Below are positions 8,446 to 16,991 of a DNA stretch of 64,000 bases, in pieces. Origin of the DNA: CAZCAQ01 sp964496905 (GTDB lineage Bacteria; Patescibacteriota; WWE3; UBA101185; UBA10185); assembly GCA_964496905.1 (NCBI GenBank), contig CAZCAQ010000001.1, positions 1-64,000 on the forward strand. The letters are read 5' to 3'. The translations under genes and the position numbers were made by a program. Within the stretch, counting starts at the first letter, position 1, and each line of letters starts with the position of its first letter. The notes beneath the pieces were generated by a model. It was given only the letters and a program-made list of their open reading frames with translations, was not told the DNA's origin and searched no databases.

Positions 8446-9732
8446 TTACTTTAAATGCCAATATAAAGTCATATAACCATCAGGATGAAAAATAAAAACA
8501 CCATTTCCACCATCTCCTAAACAGTTGCGACAAAAAAAGGCGTCTCCCTCTTCTGCTGCATAAACATAAGATCCATTAGGACCATACATGTCATATGCTG
8601 GATGAGGCTTTCCCCCATAATATGAATCCGAGTAGCAAGTATGACCATAACCTTGAGAAACTATTGGGCTAGCCAAAGGCCAGGTCCAATCGCCATCGCC
8701 TATTTCTCTTGTTTCAGCACTTTCGCAACCTGTATTCCATCTAACTGATTTATTTTTAAGCTTTTTTCTGGGATCAACTAAGTTGGAGTAATACCAGTTC
8801 CATCCATCTATATCTTCAAAAGAGTCATATTTGTAAACTCCAAAATGTAGGTGGTCTCCAAACGAATAACCTGTGTTTCCTTGAATACCAATTACATCGC
8901 CTTTTTTTACTTCTCTAGGCTCAGTTCCTATTAAAACACTTACTGCACCGGTAATTTGCTCAAGCTCACGTCGAGCATCATCTAACAGTTGCTGGTACTT
9001 TGCTTCGTTTTGCTTAGTAAGTTCTAATAAAGTTTTTTGCTCTTGTTTTTGCTTTTCAAGATCAGCATTGTACTGCTCTTGCTTAGCTTTCTCTTTTTCT
9101 ATACCAACTTTAAGCTCTTCTGCTTGTCGCTTTTTTTCCTCAAACAAATCTTTTTGAAAAATAAAATTTTCGCGGGTTCTCTTCATTTCGGCAAGCATTC
9201 TGGTATCTTCAAGTTCCATTGTTTTTAAATATTTAGTTTTTTGAATTAATGTAGAAACAGAGTCACCACCAAATAAAACAAAAAATGGGCTGGAATCGCT
9301 GGATTTGTAACGTTCGCGCATTCTTTCGTTTAACACTACATTTTGGTAAGCAATAGAATCCTTAAGTCGGCTTATTCTGGTTTTAATATCCTCAATATCA
9401 AGCCCAATTCGTGCAATCTGTCGTTCTTTTTGCTGAATTTGCGCTACGGTGTTCTCTATTTGGAGTTGCGTAAGTTTAATTTGACTGTCGTAATACTCAA
9501 TTTGATTCGAAAGCGTTTTTTCTTGTTTAGAAAGCTCACTAAGCTTTTTTTCGTACTTTTCAATCTCCTCCATTAAATCTTCTATCTCTTCATCTTTTTT
9601 TGAATCCTCTGCCGATGCCGTTGACTCCTCATCTTCATTTCCTCCTATATGAAAGTCAAAAGGAAAAGCGTGAACATTTCTGCCAGTACCGAGCAATATA
9701 AAAAGAAACAAAAGCGAATAGAGCTTTTTCAT
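8446..9732 (-). CDS. EnvC-like coiled-coil protein with circularly permuted LytM (M23) domain
   Basis: A secreted or membrane-linked cell-wall hydrolase or hydrolase activator. A signal peptide (about 1-22) leads into long coiled coils (about 45-135 and 165-265) as in EnvC. The M23/LytM metallopeptidase motifs follow, but in swapped order: first the normally C-terminal half (GDVIGIQGNTG, then DHLHFGVY with H294 and H296), then the normally N-terminal half (HPAYD with H377 and D381, GNGVFIFHPDGY, YWHL with H426), after which the protein stops. All metal and catalytic positions appear to be kept. The start overlaps ftsX by 4 nt, matching the known FtsEX-EnvC partnership in which FtsEX controls wall cleavage at division. 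Total length is 428 residues. Confidence 0.85.
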   Translation of the reverse strand: MKKLYSLLFLFILLGTGRNVHAFPFDFHIGGNEDEESTASAEDSKKDEEIEDLMEEIEKYEKKLSELSKQEKTLSNQIEYYDSQIKLTQLQIENTVAQIQQKERQIARIGLDIEDIKTRISRLKDSIAYQNVVLNERMRERYKSSDSSPFFVLFGGDSVSTLIQKTKYLKTMELEDTRMLAEMKRTRENFIFQKDLFEEKKRQAEELKVGIEKEKAKQEQYNADLEKQKQEQKTLLELTKQNEAKYQQLLDDARRELEQITGAVSVLIGTEPREVKKGDVIGIQGNTGYSFGDHLHFGVYKYDSFEDIDGWNWYYSNLVDPRKKLKNKSVRWNTGCESAETREIGDGDWTWPLASPIVSQGYGHTCYSDSYYGGKPHPAYDMYGPNGSYVYAAEEGDAFFCRNCLGDGGNGVFIFHPDGYMTLYWHLK

Positions 9733-10622
9733 AATTTAAGATATTTTTTAATGGCAGTTAGGCTTCCCAAATAACCCAGCAAAAGGGCGGAACCTATTAG
9801 GAATAAAACAAGTAGCAATGAATAAGCTACACTTCCAACAACAAGTGCCGGTACAAATGCTGCAAGAGATAACTGTCCAAGTCCTGCAAACGATTCGTAA
9901 ACAAATAAATTTAGAATCGCTAGCAAGATTATACTTGCAATAATTGCAGAGACAACAGAGTAAATCATGGCCTGCAATACTAGAGGCCTTTTGATGAAAC
10001 TGTCAGAAGCACCGACAAGTCGTAAAATAGAAATTTCTTGTCCTTTTGAATTTATTGTAAGCCTTAATGCGACTACAATTACCGAAAAAGAAATAAACAA
10101 AAAGACTCCAACCAAAATTAACCCTGTTGTATTAATAATACGACTCCAACCTCTAAAGTTGTTTACTGCATCTCTAAAAAAACGGACGTCCTCAACGCCA
10201 TCGTATTTTTTTAATTCACCAGCCATTACTTCTATATCACCTATTTTAAGAGTTTTAACTTCAAGACTTGCAGGCAATATACTTGCAGTTACAGATTCTA
10301 AAAGCAGTTTGTCGTCTTTGTTTAACTCAGTAAAAATTTTAAAGGCCTCTTGTTTTGAAACATATTTTACGTTAGTAACACGAATATCCTTTTCTAACTT
10401 TGCCTTTACAAGCATTATGTTTTCTTCGGGAACGTCATTTTTAAAGTATGCTGAGACCAAAACCCCTTCCTCAAGTTTGCGGATTCCAGTTTGAGTAAAT
10501 ACAAATGTTGTTAAAAATGCACCAAGTATTAAAAAGGTTGTAGTCATTGTTAAAATGATAGAGATGCTCAAAAACTTATCGCGTTTTATGGAATGTATTG
10601 CGGTATTAAGAGACCTACTCAC
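9729..10622 (-). CDS. ftsX: Cell division protein FtsX
   Basis: The membrane subunit of the FtsEX ABC complex, which passes ATP-driven changes to wall hydrolases at the septum. Its 297 residues give the standard layout: a first membrane helix (about 20-42), a large extracellular domain (about 45-165), and three C-terminal helices. The stretch after the second helix (SKGQEISILRLVGAS at about 201-215) is typical of FtsX. It overlaps ftsE by 8 nt and the EnvC-like gene by 4 nt, so the three form one tightly coupled operon. Confidence 0.93.
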   Translation of the reverse strand: MSRSLNTAIHSIKRDKFLSISIILTMTTTFLILGAFLTTFVFTQTGIRKLEEGVLVSAYFKNDVPEENIMLVKAKLEKDIRVTNVKYVSKQEAFKIFTELNKDDKLLLESVTASILPASLEVKTLKIGDIEVMAGELKKYDGVEDVRFFRDAVNNFRGWSRIINTTGLILVGVFLFISFSVIVVALRLTINSKGQEISILRLVGASDSFIKRPLVLQAMIYSVVSAIIASIILLAILNLFVYESFAGLGQLSLAAFVPALVVGSVAYSLLLVLFLIGSALLLGYLGSLTAIKKYLKL

Positions 10623-11295
10623 TGTAACCTCCGCTTTTGTCAGAAATTAATTTACCCTTTTGAAGCTTTAATACGCGTTTTTTATATCTATTTACAATGT
10701 CTTGGTTGTGCGTAGACATTAAAATTGTCGTTCCTAAGGAATTTACTTTTTCAAATACGGCCATAACTTCTTCTGAAGCCAATGGATCTATCATTCCGGT
10801 TGGTTCATCGGCCACCAAAATGCTTGGTTCGTGGGCCAATGCACGAGCTATAGCAAGTCTTTGTTTTTCACCGCCCGATAGCGTACCTGGATAACTACCA
10901 GTTTTTTCAAGCAAGCCAACTAAACTTAAAACGTTAGGAACAACTTCTTTTATTTCAGAATCAGGTGTATTTACAACTTCCAACGAAATAGCAACATTCT
11001 CAAACACGCTTTTTGAGTTTAAAACTTTAAAATCCTGAAACACTATGCCAATTTTTCTTCTAAAGGCGGGTAATTCTTTTTTGGGAATTTCAAAAATGTT
11101 TTGATCGTTAAAATAGATTGCACCTGAAGTAGGAAAATCTTCTCGAATCAATAACTTTATTAAAGTTGATTTTCCAGCGCCTGAGGGTCCAATAATAAAA
11201 ATAAACTCACCCGCTTCGACCCCAAAGGACAGGTTTTCTAGAGCCTTTGTTGAATCATATTCCTTTGTAACTTTGTCAAAAAAAAGTTGGGTCAT
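10615..11295 (-). CDS. ftsE: Cell division ATP-binding protein FtsE
   Basis: The cytoplasmic ATPase of FtsEX. Walker A is GPSGAGKST at 36-44. The ABC signature LSGGEKQR, the Walker B segment ILVADEPTG and the switch His (STHNQD) are all in place. Its 226 residues are the usual FtsE size. It starts 1 nt after the stop of the preceding membrane-protein gene and overlaps ftsX by 8 nt. In CPR bacteria, as elsewhere, this complex is expected to link division to peptidoglycan cleavage. Confidence 0.95.
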   Translation of the reverse strand: MTQLFFDKVTKEYDSTKALENLSFGVEAGEFIFIIGPSGAGKSTLIKLLIREDFPTSGAIYFNDQNIFEIPKKELPAFRRKIGIVFQDFKVLNSKSVFENVAISLEVVNTPDSEIKEVVPNVLSLVGLLEKTGSYPGTLSGGEKQRLAIARALAHEPSILVADEPTGMIDPLASEEVMAVFEKVNSLGTTILMSTHNQDIVNRYKKRVLKLQKGKLISDKSGGYSE

Positions 11296-11296
11296 G

Positions 11297-11728
11297 TTAC
11301 TTTTCTACAGATTTAATTACTACTTTCGTGACCTTTAGAGTATCATATTTGTCATTTGAAATGTTTTTATCAACTTTTCCGTAAACTTTGGCAGTATGGC
11401 CTTCGGCAACTTGCAAAATAGAATCGTCAGCCTTTAACAAATACAACACATCCCCCTTTGAATTTACCAAAACATATGAGACATCCATTCCTGGGTAAAG
11501 CCTTGGGTCGACATAATCTATTCTACCTTCATAAAATGTTTCAGTAACAGGAATCTGAACGTTGTCAACGGCAATAGGTTTTGCCGGGCCACTTGCCAAA
11601 ACAAACAAATACCCTACAACCAAGCCCACAACCAAACATAGTACAAAGCAAAAGGAGATAAAGTAAAAAAGCTTAACGCCAGAAAGGCTTTTTACATAGG
11701 CGTTTAATTGGGCAAGTTGGGCATTCAT
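11297..11728 (-). CDS. Hypothetical membrane-anchored protein, first gene of the ftsEX unit
   Basis: A 143-residue protein with one strong membrane helix (about 19-46) after a short cytoplasmic N terminus. The extracellular part is beta-rich and resembles a small OB-fold-like or barrel domain, but I cannot assign a family. It is separated from ftsE by a single nucleotide, so it is probably part of the division operon. A TATAAT box lies 8 nt upstream of its ATG. Confidence 0.65.
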   Translation of the reverse strand: MNAQLAQLNAYVKSLSGVKLFYFISFCFVLCLVVGLVVGYLFVLASGPAKPIAVDNVQIPVTETFYEGRIDYVDPRLYPGMDVSYVLVNSKGDVLYLLKADDSILQVAEGHTAKVYGKVDKNISNDKYDTLKVTKVVIKSVEK

Positions 11729-11736
11729 ACTACAAA

Positions 11737-11742
11737 ATTATA
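11737..11742 (-). promoter_or_regulatory. -10 box of the ftsEX operon
   Basis: TATAAT on the minus strand, 8 nt before the ATG at 11726-11728. The predicted transcript has almost no leader. Confidence 0.5.
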
Positions 11743-11791
11743 CTTTTTACCCGCGGTAATTGCAAAAGCTTTTCTAAAGCCAAAAATTGGA

Positions 11792-11886
11792 TATAATGGC
11801 AACAGGTTGCGTTTTGTGACCAAAATGGCAACAAGTTGCGTTTTATACTAAAAGGGCAACAGGTTGCTTTTTATACTAAAAGGGCA
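11792..11886. repeat. Three tandem 28-29 bp units, each with a GCAAC-rGTTGC palindrome
   Basis: Palindromes GCAACAGGTTGC (11799-11810), GCAACAAGTTGC (11828-11839) and GCAACAGGTTGC (11856-11867) recur with periods of 29 and 28 bp. In units two and three, TATACT follows each palindrome after exactly 4 nt (11844-11849 and 11872-11877). A TATAAT (11792-11797) precedes the first. A degenerate fourth unit starts near 11882. The array lies between the ftsEX operon and the DUF151 gene. There are no spacers, so it is not a CRISPR array. It may be an operator and promoter cluster. Confidence 0.7.
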
Positions 11887-11933
11887 ATTAGGTACATAAA
11901 TGCTGCCTTTGTCTAATTTCCTGCCAAAACAAC

Positions 11934-12368
11934 GTGGAAGAGTTTTATATTAAATCTATAGTTGGCGGAGGCCAATTGGAAAATAGCGGAATTACTGTTT
12001 ATTTGTTTAACCAAAACAAAAGTCTCGCCATCCCTCTAATACTTGAAAAATCCGTTACAGACGCCATATTGCTGGCTCAACAAAATAATCTACAACAAAG
12101 GCCATACATACATGACACACTCGACAGACTTATTAAAAACCTAGGAGGCAAAGTTGTGGATATTTACGTGTATATGCTAATTGATGGTCTGTATTACGCA
12201 TATTTAAGACTGTTTTCAAATGGAAGAACAGTACAAATTGACATTAAATTCTCTGACGGCTTGTGTACCGCAATAAGAACTAAATGCCCTATTTTGTTTG
12301 AAGAATCGGTGTTAAAAAGTATTGCACTAAATTTAAAGAATGAAACTACAAATAGGTTGCAACATTAG
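11934..12368 (+). CDS. DUF151 / bifunctional nuclease (BFN) domain protein
   Basis: A 144-residue protein spanning one DUF151 domain, a family named after a plant nuclease and found in many bacteria with unclear function. The conserved elements are present in order: an AIPLILEKSVTDAIL-like segment, the HDTLDRLIKNLGGKV segment at about 61-75, a YAYLRLFSNGRTVQIDIKFSD strand pair, and a following CTAIRTKCPI helix. The start is a GTG at 11934 without a clear ribosome site, so it is uncertain. The gene sits just after the tandem palindromes and overlaps mltG tail to tail by 23 bp. Confidence 0.75.
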   Translation: MEEFYIKSIVGGGQLENSGITVYLFNQNKSLAIPLILEKSVTDAILLAQQNNLQQRPYIHDTLDRLIKNLGGKVVDIYVYMLIDGLYYAYLRLFSNGRTVQIDIKFSDGLCTAIRTKCPILFEESVLKSIALNLKNETTNRLQH

Positions 12369-13473
12369 CATTATGCTCTTCAAGCGTTTTGCCATATCGA
12401 GTTATGCCTTCTGAATCTGTAAGGTAAAAATAGTAATCGCTTGGAGTTGCATTAACTACAGCTTGTAAAGCGGCAGCCCCAGGATTTGAAATTGGCCTTG
12501 GTGGTAAACCAACAACTTTTCTAGTGTTATAAACATTGGAGTTTTCAAGCGCCTCCAAGGTTATATCCTTTGGCCACCAGTTGACTTGCCTTGCTCTTTC
12601 TTTATCTAACAGACAATACGAAGGGGAACTTTCACGCTGAAACGATAACGAGCAAGCTTGTTGATTTGCCATTACATATTGGGTTGTTGCGTCAGCACCA
12701 ATTAGTTCACCATTTTTAAATCTTTTTATTAAAATGCCGGCCACAACTGGCATATCTTCCTTGTTGCTAATTTCACGTTCTAAAATTGAAGCAAAAATGA
12801 TGGCTTGATCTTTTGTAAGGCCTTGCTTTGCCAAATTTTCGTCAGTAAGAATATCGGCAGATTTGGCGTCAAAATTTGTGCGCATTCGGTCGATGATTTC
12901 TTCTTCGTCAATTTGTGAATTAAAATAATAGGTGTCAGGAAATAACTGTCCTTCAAATTGTTGAGCATATTCTATAAAATCACGGTAATCCACATTTTCA
13001 AATTTGTCCGCAGCAGCTAGAGCCATTTCTTCTACACGCCAACCCTCAATAAAAGTAATCGCTTCATCGTTTTTACCAGATTGAAAGATTTTTGCTAATT
13101 CCAAAACAGAACTACCCGCTGGAATTTGAAACACGCCAGCTTGTACACTATTTTCTAAGTTGTTTACCTTTAAATAAAACTTGAATAAAAATATTGAATT
13201 TATTAGTCCACGGGAATGCAGATCTTGGGCTAAAGCGCTTACCGAAGTACCCTCTTCAATAATATATTCACCAGCAAACTCCGACTGGGCAGGACGATTA
13301 ATGGCAAACCCGTAATATAAAAAGGCACACAGAGGACCCAAAACTAATACGCAAAGTAACAGTACTGCAATTAATCTTTTCTTTTTTTGACTTGTTAACA
13401 CGTGAAATTTATTAGGATCTAATGGAGCAGGTGTTATTGAATTAGCATCTGACATACCAAGGTATATTAACAT
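12346..13473 (-). CDS. mltG: Endolytic murein transglycosylase MltG
   Basis: A membrane-anchored lytic transglycosylase that cuts nascent glycan strands. One membrane helix lies near the N terminus. A small LysM-like region (GVFQIPAGSSVLELAKIF) precedes the YceG catalytic domain with the motif ASILEREI, whose Glu matches the catalytic residue of E. coli MltG, and the closing YNTRKVVGLPPRPISNPG and YFYLTDSEG segments. An in-frame TTG at 13485 would extend the protein but lies over the rnpB -35 box, so I use the ATG at 13473; an ATG at 13455 is equally possible. It diverges from rnpB and overlaps the DUF151 gene at its end. Confidence 0.92.
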   Translation of the reverse strand: MLIYLGMSDANSITPAPLDPNKFHVLTSQKKKRLIAVLLLCVLVLGPLCAFLYYGFAINRPAQSEFAGEYIIEEGTSVSALAQDLHSRGLINSIFLFKFYLKVNNLENSVQAGVFQIPAGSSVLELAKIFQSGKNDEAITFIEGWRVEEMALAAADKFENVDYRDFIEYAQQFEGQLFPDTYYFNSQIDEEEIIDRMRTNFDAKSADILTDENLAKQGLTKDQAIIFASILEREISNKEDMPVVAGILIKRFKNGELIGADATTQYVMANQQACSLSFQRESSPSYCLLDKERARQVNWWPKDITLEALENSNVYNTRKVVGLPPRPISNPGAAALQAVVNATPSDYYFYLTDSEGITRYGKTLEEHNANVATYL

Positions 13474-13478
13474 ATCAT

Positions 13479-13507
13479 TTAACAAAACTCATATTTTCGG
13501 ATATAAT
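13479..13507 (+). promoter_or_regulatory. Promoter of rnpB
   Basis: TTAACA at 13479-13484, a 17-bp spacer and TATAAT at 13502-13507. This is a near-consensus sigma70-type promoter placed a few bases before the RNA. Confidence 0.85.
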
Positions 13508-13510
13508 TCG

Positions 13511-13850
13511 GGCGGAAGCAGGGCAGCCGCTCTTGTCGCAAGGCAAGGGAGGAAAGTCCAGACTGCATAGAGCGGGGGACGGAGGGTAACCTCCGACGGA
13601 AGCTACTGCTAGCGACCGCTGGTACCTTTAGCGAAAGCGAACAAGGACAGAAGACGAATTAACCTCTTCTGAGAGCAACAGAAACGAGTTTTTCCCTAAA
13701 CTGCAAAGCATGGGAGAAAATGAAACGGGCAATCCCACCCGCAGCAATCCCGATATCACCGTAGAGCTCGCTCGGCGAGGTGAGAAGAAGGAGCATAGAT
13801 AAATGGCTGCAACGGTACGCGTAAGCGTGCTAAACAGAATCTGGCTTATT
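13511..13850 (+). ncRNA. rnpB: RNase P RNA, bacterial type A-like
   Basis: The catalytic RNA of RNase P, which matures tRNA 5' ends. The universal P4 segment GAGGAAAGTCC lies at 13549-13559. The distal core ACAGAA followed by CTGGCTTA is at 13834-13848, and the internal GGGCAATCCCACCCG-like block is near 13728-13742. Ends are approximate: the 5' end follows the promoter, and the 3' end includes the P1 partner. It overlaps the last codons of the PerM-like gene by a few bases, tail to tail. Confidence 0.93.
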
Positions 13851-14850
13851 CGCTTTCATTAGCAGGAAAAATATATGGCGTAAAATGCTTAAATACTATT
13901 GCACCAATCATAAAGGTTGGAACGGCAATTAATACTCCAATTATTCCTAAAAGGTTTTGGCCAAGAGTTACTGCAATAAGTATTATTAAAGGATTAAATC
14001 CGGATACTTTTTGCATAACCTTGGGTACAAGTAAATTTGACTCAAGCTGCTGAATAACAACAAACAACGCAACTACCGCCAAAGCTAACACGGGCGAGGT
14101 AGGATAATAAATTATTACAGCCACAATTGCGGTTACAATTGGGCCTACGAATGGCACAAATTCCAAGAGGCCTGCTAACAACCCTAAGGCCAGCGCATAC
14201 GAACCTCCGCCTAACAAAACCAAGCCTAATGTGGTAGCACTACCTACACTCACCATGAGTATTATTTGGCCTTTTGCCCAACTTCCTAAACTTTGCTCAA
14301 CTTCTTCAACAGAATGATTAACATCAGATCTGTATTTTCCAAGTGGAAGCCTTTTAAGCCGCGCCTTTATATCTGGCCACTCCATGGAAATATAAATTGA
14401 AAAGGCTATTCCCAAAAGTACTGTGAACACACCTGAAAAAACCGAAAAAACTGACGCTGTTAAGCTTCCAATGTTGTCAAAATATGTATTTATATTAAAT
14501 GAGAAGCTGCCAAAAACTTCACCCAAGGTTTTACCAAGCATAGGAACATTTACATCAGCCAAAAGCTGTAATTGAGTAACCAACACAGGAATAATGAGTG
14601 CAACAACTCCAATTAAAACTAAAACCATTAGCGAATAAGTTATAAGCACAGAACTAAGCCTTGATAGTGGTCTATTAAAAACAATTTGGCGCGAAAAATA
14701 CTGTATTAAAGGTTCCAGCACTATTGCACTAAGGAGCGCAGTATAGAGCAAAATTAAAATCGGAAATATTTTTACAAACAAAAGGCTACCTAAAATTAAC
14801 GCGGCAATAAAAAGTACGGTCTTTACATTAATGACTAGCTGTTTGTCCAT
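13846..14850 (-). CDS. AI-2E (PerM) family transporter
   Basis: A 334-residue integral membrane protein with about eight hydrophobic segments and the family signature around FVPFVGPIVTAI (about 240-251), followed by QQLESNLLVPKVM and GFNPLIILIAVTLG. Members include AI-2 exporters, Na+/H+ antiporters and permeases of unknown substrate, so I assign only the family. A TATACT box lies 6 nt before the ATG, overlapping the end of miaA, so the gene may have its own promoter besides read-through from miaA. Confidence 0.9.
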   Translation of the reverse strand: MDKQLVINVKTVLFIAALILGSLLFVKIFPILILLYTALLSAIVLEPLIQYFSRQIVFNRPLSRLSSVLITYSLMVLVLIGVVALIIPVLVTQLQLLADVNVPMLGKTLGEVFGSFSFNINTYFDNIGSLTASVFSVFSGVFTVLLGIAFSIYISMEWPDIKARLKRLPLGKYRSDVNHSVEEVEQSLGSWAKGQIILMVSVGSATTLGLVLLGGGSYALALGLLAGLLEFVPFVGPIVTAIVAVIIYYPTSPVLALAVVALFVVIQQLESNLLVPKVMQKVSGFNPLIILIAVTLGQNLLGIIGVLIAVPTFMIGAIVFKHFTPYIFPANESE

Positions 14851-14853
14851 ACA

Positions 14854-15774
14854 CTAAGTATATAGAGATTTGGCTATAATTGAAACAATATCCTTTTCCT
14901 GCGCAATATCAAACCATTTTATTGATGTGTTTTTTTTGAACCAAGTTTGTTGTCTGCGAATATAAGCATGCAAGTCAAACTTTGTGCGCTCTAAACCGTT
15001 TTCAAAGGAAATTTCTTGAATTAAGTGTTGCAACGCAGTTTTGTAAACTAAACCTTTAAGTGGATTAGATTGGGCAAAACCTTGTGAGATTAAGAATTTC
15101 ACTTCTGCAAATAAAGGGTCACCCCAAATGCTTTCTGCCCATTTCTCGGCACGGGAATATAAAACATCGCGAGATGCGGTTAGGCCAAAATATTCAAAAG
15201 TCAGGTCTTCCCTATTTAATTTCGGTTTTTCATCGGTTTGCAAAGTAAGGCGTTCAATGGCCCTAATTACCCGAACTTTATTTTTTTTATCAATAACAGC
15301 GGCTTGACCTGGAGATAACTTTTCCAACTCAATATTAAGTTCGTCTAGGCTTTTGTTATTTAGCTGTTCTCGCAAAAGCAGGTCCGATTGAGGAGCATCT
15401 AAATTAACTTGCCCAGTCAAAGTATCTGTAAAAAAACCCGTTCCTCCTACAACAATTACTGGCGTGTTTTCGCTTTTTAGTTGGTGAATTTTGTTTAATG
15501 CAAACTGTGCAAATTCAAAAGAATTAAAGGCTTGATTGGGACCTACCAAATCATAACCCCAAATTGTACAACCATTTATTTTCCAAAAGCCGTCATTTTT
15601 TTCAATTTTGGTGTCAGACAAATTTACAGGAAGTTTTCCAGTTCCTACATCCAAAAACTTATAAACTTGCCTGGAATCGGCAGAAATTATTTGCGCGCCA
15701 GCTTTAGCACTGACGTTTAAAGCAATTGATGTTTTTCCAGAAGATGTTGGACCAACTAAAATGGGTATTTTCAT
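14854..15774 (-). CDS. miaA: tRNA dimethylallyltransferase MiaA
   Basis: Adds the dimethylallyl group to A37 of tRNAs that read UNN codons, which is the substrate later methylthiolated by MiaB. The P-loop is GPTSSGKT at 8-15. The SADSRQVYKFLDVGTGK segment (about 31-47) and GGTGFFTDTLTG (about 110-121) are family signatures. Its 306 residues are typical. It overlaps the MFS gene by 4 nt and shares the operon with miaB, so the two steps of ms2i6A synthesis are co-expressed. Confidence 0.95.
   Translation of the reverse strand: MKIPILVGPTSSGKTSIALNVSAKAGAQIISADSRQVYKFLDVGTGKLPVNLSDTKIEKNDGFWKINGCTIWGYDLVGPNQAFNSFEFAQFALNKIHQLKSENTPVIVVGGTGFFTDTLTGQVNLDAPQSDLLLREQLNNKSLDELNIELEKLSPGQAAVIDKKNKVRVIRAIERLTLQTDEKPKLNREDLTFEYFGLTASRDVLYSRAEKWAESIWGDPLFAEVKFLISQGFAQSNPLKGLVYKTALQHLIQEISFENGLERTKFDLHAYIRRQQTWFKKNTSIKWFDIAQEKDIVSIIAKSLYT
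14857..14862 (-). promoter_or_regulatory. -10 box, leaderless start of the PerM-like gene
   Basis: TATACT on the minus strand, 6 nt before the ATG at 14848-14850, inside the last codons of miaA. Confidence 0.4.
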
Positions 15775-16991
15775 GACAGTTTCGAACGAGCGTACCTGTA
15801 AACCCTTCCAAAACCTAAATCTGACAAAAAAGCTACAAGCCCCAATGAACCTGCTGCGAAAGTTAGCAGCATTACGCCTTGCGCTCCAGAATGCTGAAGC
15901 ATCGCCGTACCCATTGTAGGACCAAAAATCTGAGAAATACTGCTAAATGAATTAGTAACACCCAAAAGCGCTCCTTGTTCGGTCTCAGGAATTACTACCG
16001 AAACTGAAGCTTGAATCAAAGGCCGCAACAAACCCGTGCCTATTGTAAAAAAAGTCACAAATATCATAAAAACCTCAAACGATCCACTGAGCGCAAGACC
16101 TAAAATTCCTCCTAAATAAATTACAAAAGCAGCCGCCGTAAGTTTTTTTTCAGAAAGTCTTTTGAGCGAAAAGGGCATAATAATTAGCCTCAATAAAATT
16201 GAAGTAATACCAACATACGCCAAAATAAAACCTACATCCTTAGCAGTTAAACTAAACTTCTTTTCAACAAAGAGCGAAAAAACACTTATAAATAAAACAT
16301 TAGAAAAAACGTAAAAAAACATTGCAAGCATTTTTCTTGAAGTAGCTGAGTCAAACAAAAAACGCTTTACCTGTTTTGTGTCAATAAATTTTATATTTTT
16401 AAAAGTATGTCTAAATGAATGATCTGGCCTTTTAACCGTTTCTTTAAGAAAAATCAGAGACAGACCAATTGAAAATGCAGAAATAGTTGCCGCGCCAAAC
16501 GCCAAGTATTCAATGCCAAGTGTAGAAAGGAGCCCTCCAATCGCAGGCCCAATTAAAAAGCCAATGCCAAAAGCAACACCACTTATTGCAAAAGCTTTAC
16601 TTCGATCTTTTTTTTCGGAAATATCGCTAAGGTATGCTTCGGCAATTACAAAATTACTCCCAAAAAGTCCGTCAATAATTCTGGACAGCAAAATGAGTTC
16701 AATACTGTGCGCAAATCCCAAAATTATAAAACCGGCAAGCGTTGAAAATTGCGAAATTAGCAAAAGAGGCTTTCGACCAAAATGATCGCTAAGACGACCT
16801 AAAATAGGAGCGGAAAAAAACTGAAAAAGCGAAAAGCACGAAATGATTAAACCAATCTGAAACGGAGTCGCACCATAATCCATGGCAAAAAAAGGCAAAA
16901 ATGGCAAAATTAGCGAAAACCCCAAAGTTTCCGTAATCATAATAAGAAGTATCGTAAACTGCTCTTTGTTTAAAGTTGTGCGCTTAAGCAT
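15771..16991 (-). CDS. MFS transporter, TetA/DHA1-like
   Basis: A 406-residue major facilitator with 12 predicted helices. The motif A region reads GRLSDHFGRKP at about 61-71, and motif C-like GVAFGIGFLIGPAIGG lies at about 142-157; both are typical of drug:H+ antiporters of the DHA1/TetA group. The substrate is unknown. It overlaps miaB by 8 nt upstream and miaA by 4 nt downstream, so an efflux gene is wedged between the two tRNA-modification genes. Confidence 0.9.
   Translation of the reverse strand: MLKRTTLNKEQFTILLIMITETLGFSLILPFLPFFAMDYGATPFQIGLIISCFSLFQFFSAPILGRLSDHFGRKPLLLISQFSTLAGFIILGFAHSIELILLSRIIDGLFGSNFVIAEAYLSDISEKKDRSKAFAISGVAFGIGFLIGPAIGGLLSTLGIEYLAFGAATISAFSIGLSLIFLKETVKRPDHSFRHTFKNIKFIDTKQVKRFLFDSATSRKMLAMFFYVFSNVLFISVFSLFVEKKFSLTAKDVGFILAYVGITSILLRLIIMPFSLKRLSEKKLTAAAFVIYLGGILGLALSGSFEVFMIFVTFFTIGTGLLRPLIQASVSVVIPETEQGALLGVTNSFSSISQIFGPTMGTAMLQHSGAQGVMLLTFAAGSLGLVAFLSDLGFGRVYRYARSKLS

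Noticed and set aside
11792..11886. Possible CRISPR array
   Set aside because: Units abut with no unique spacers and no cas genes are near.
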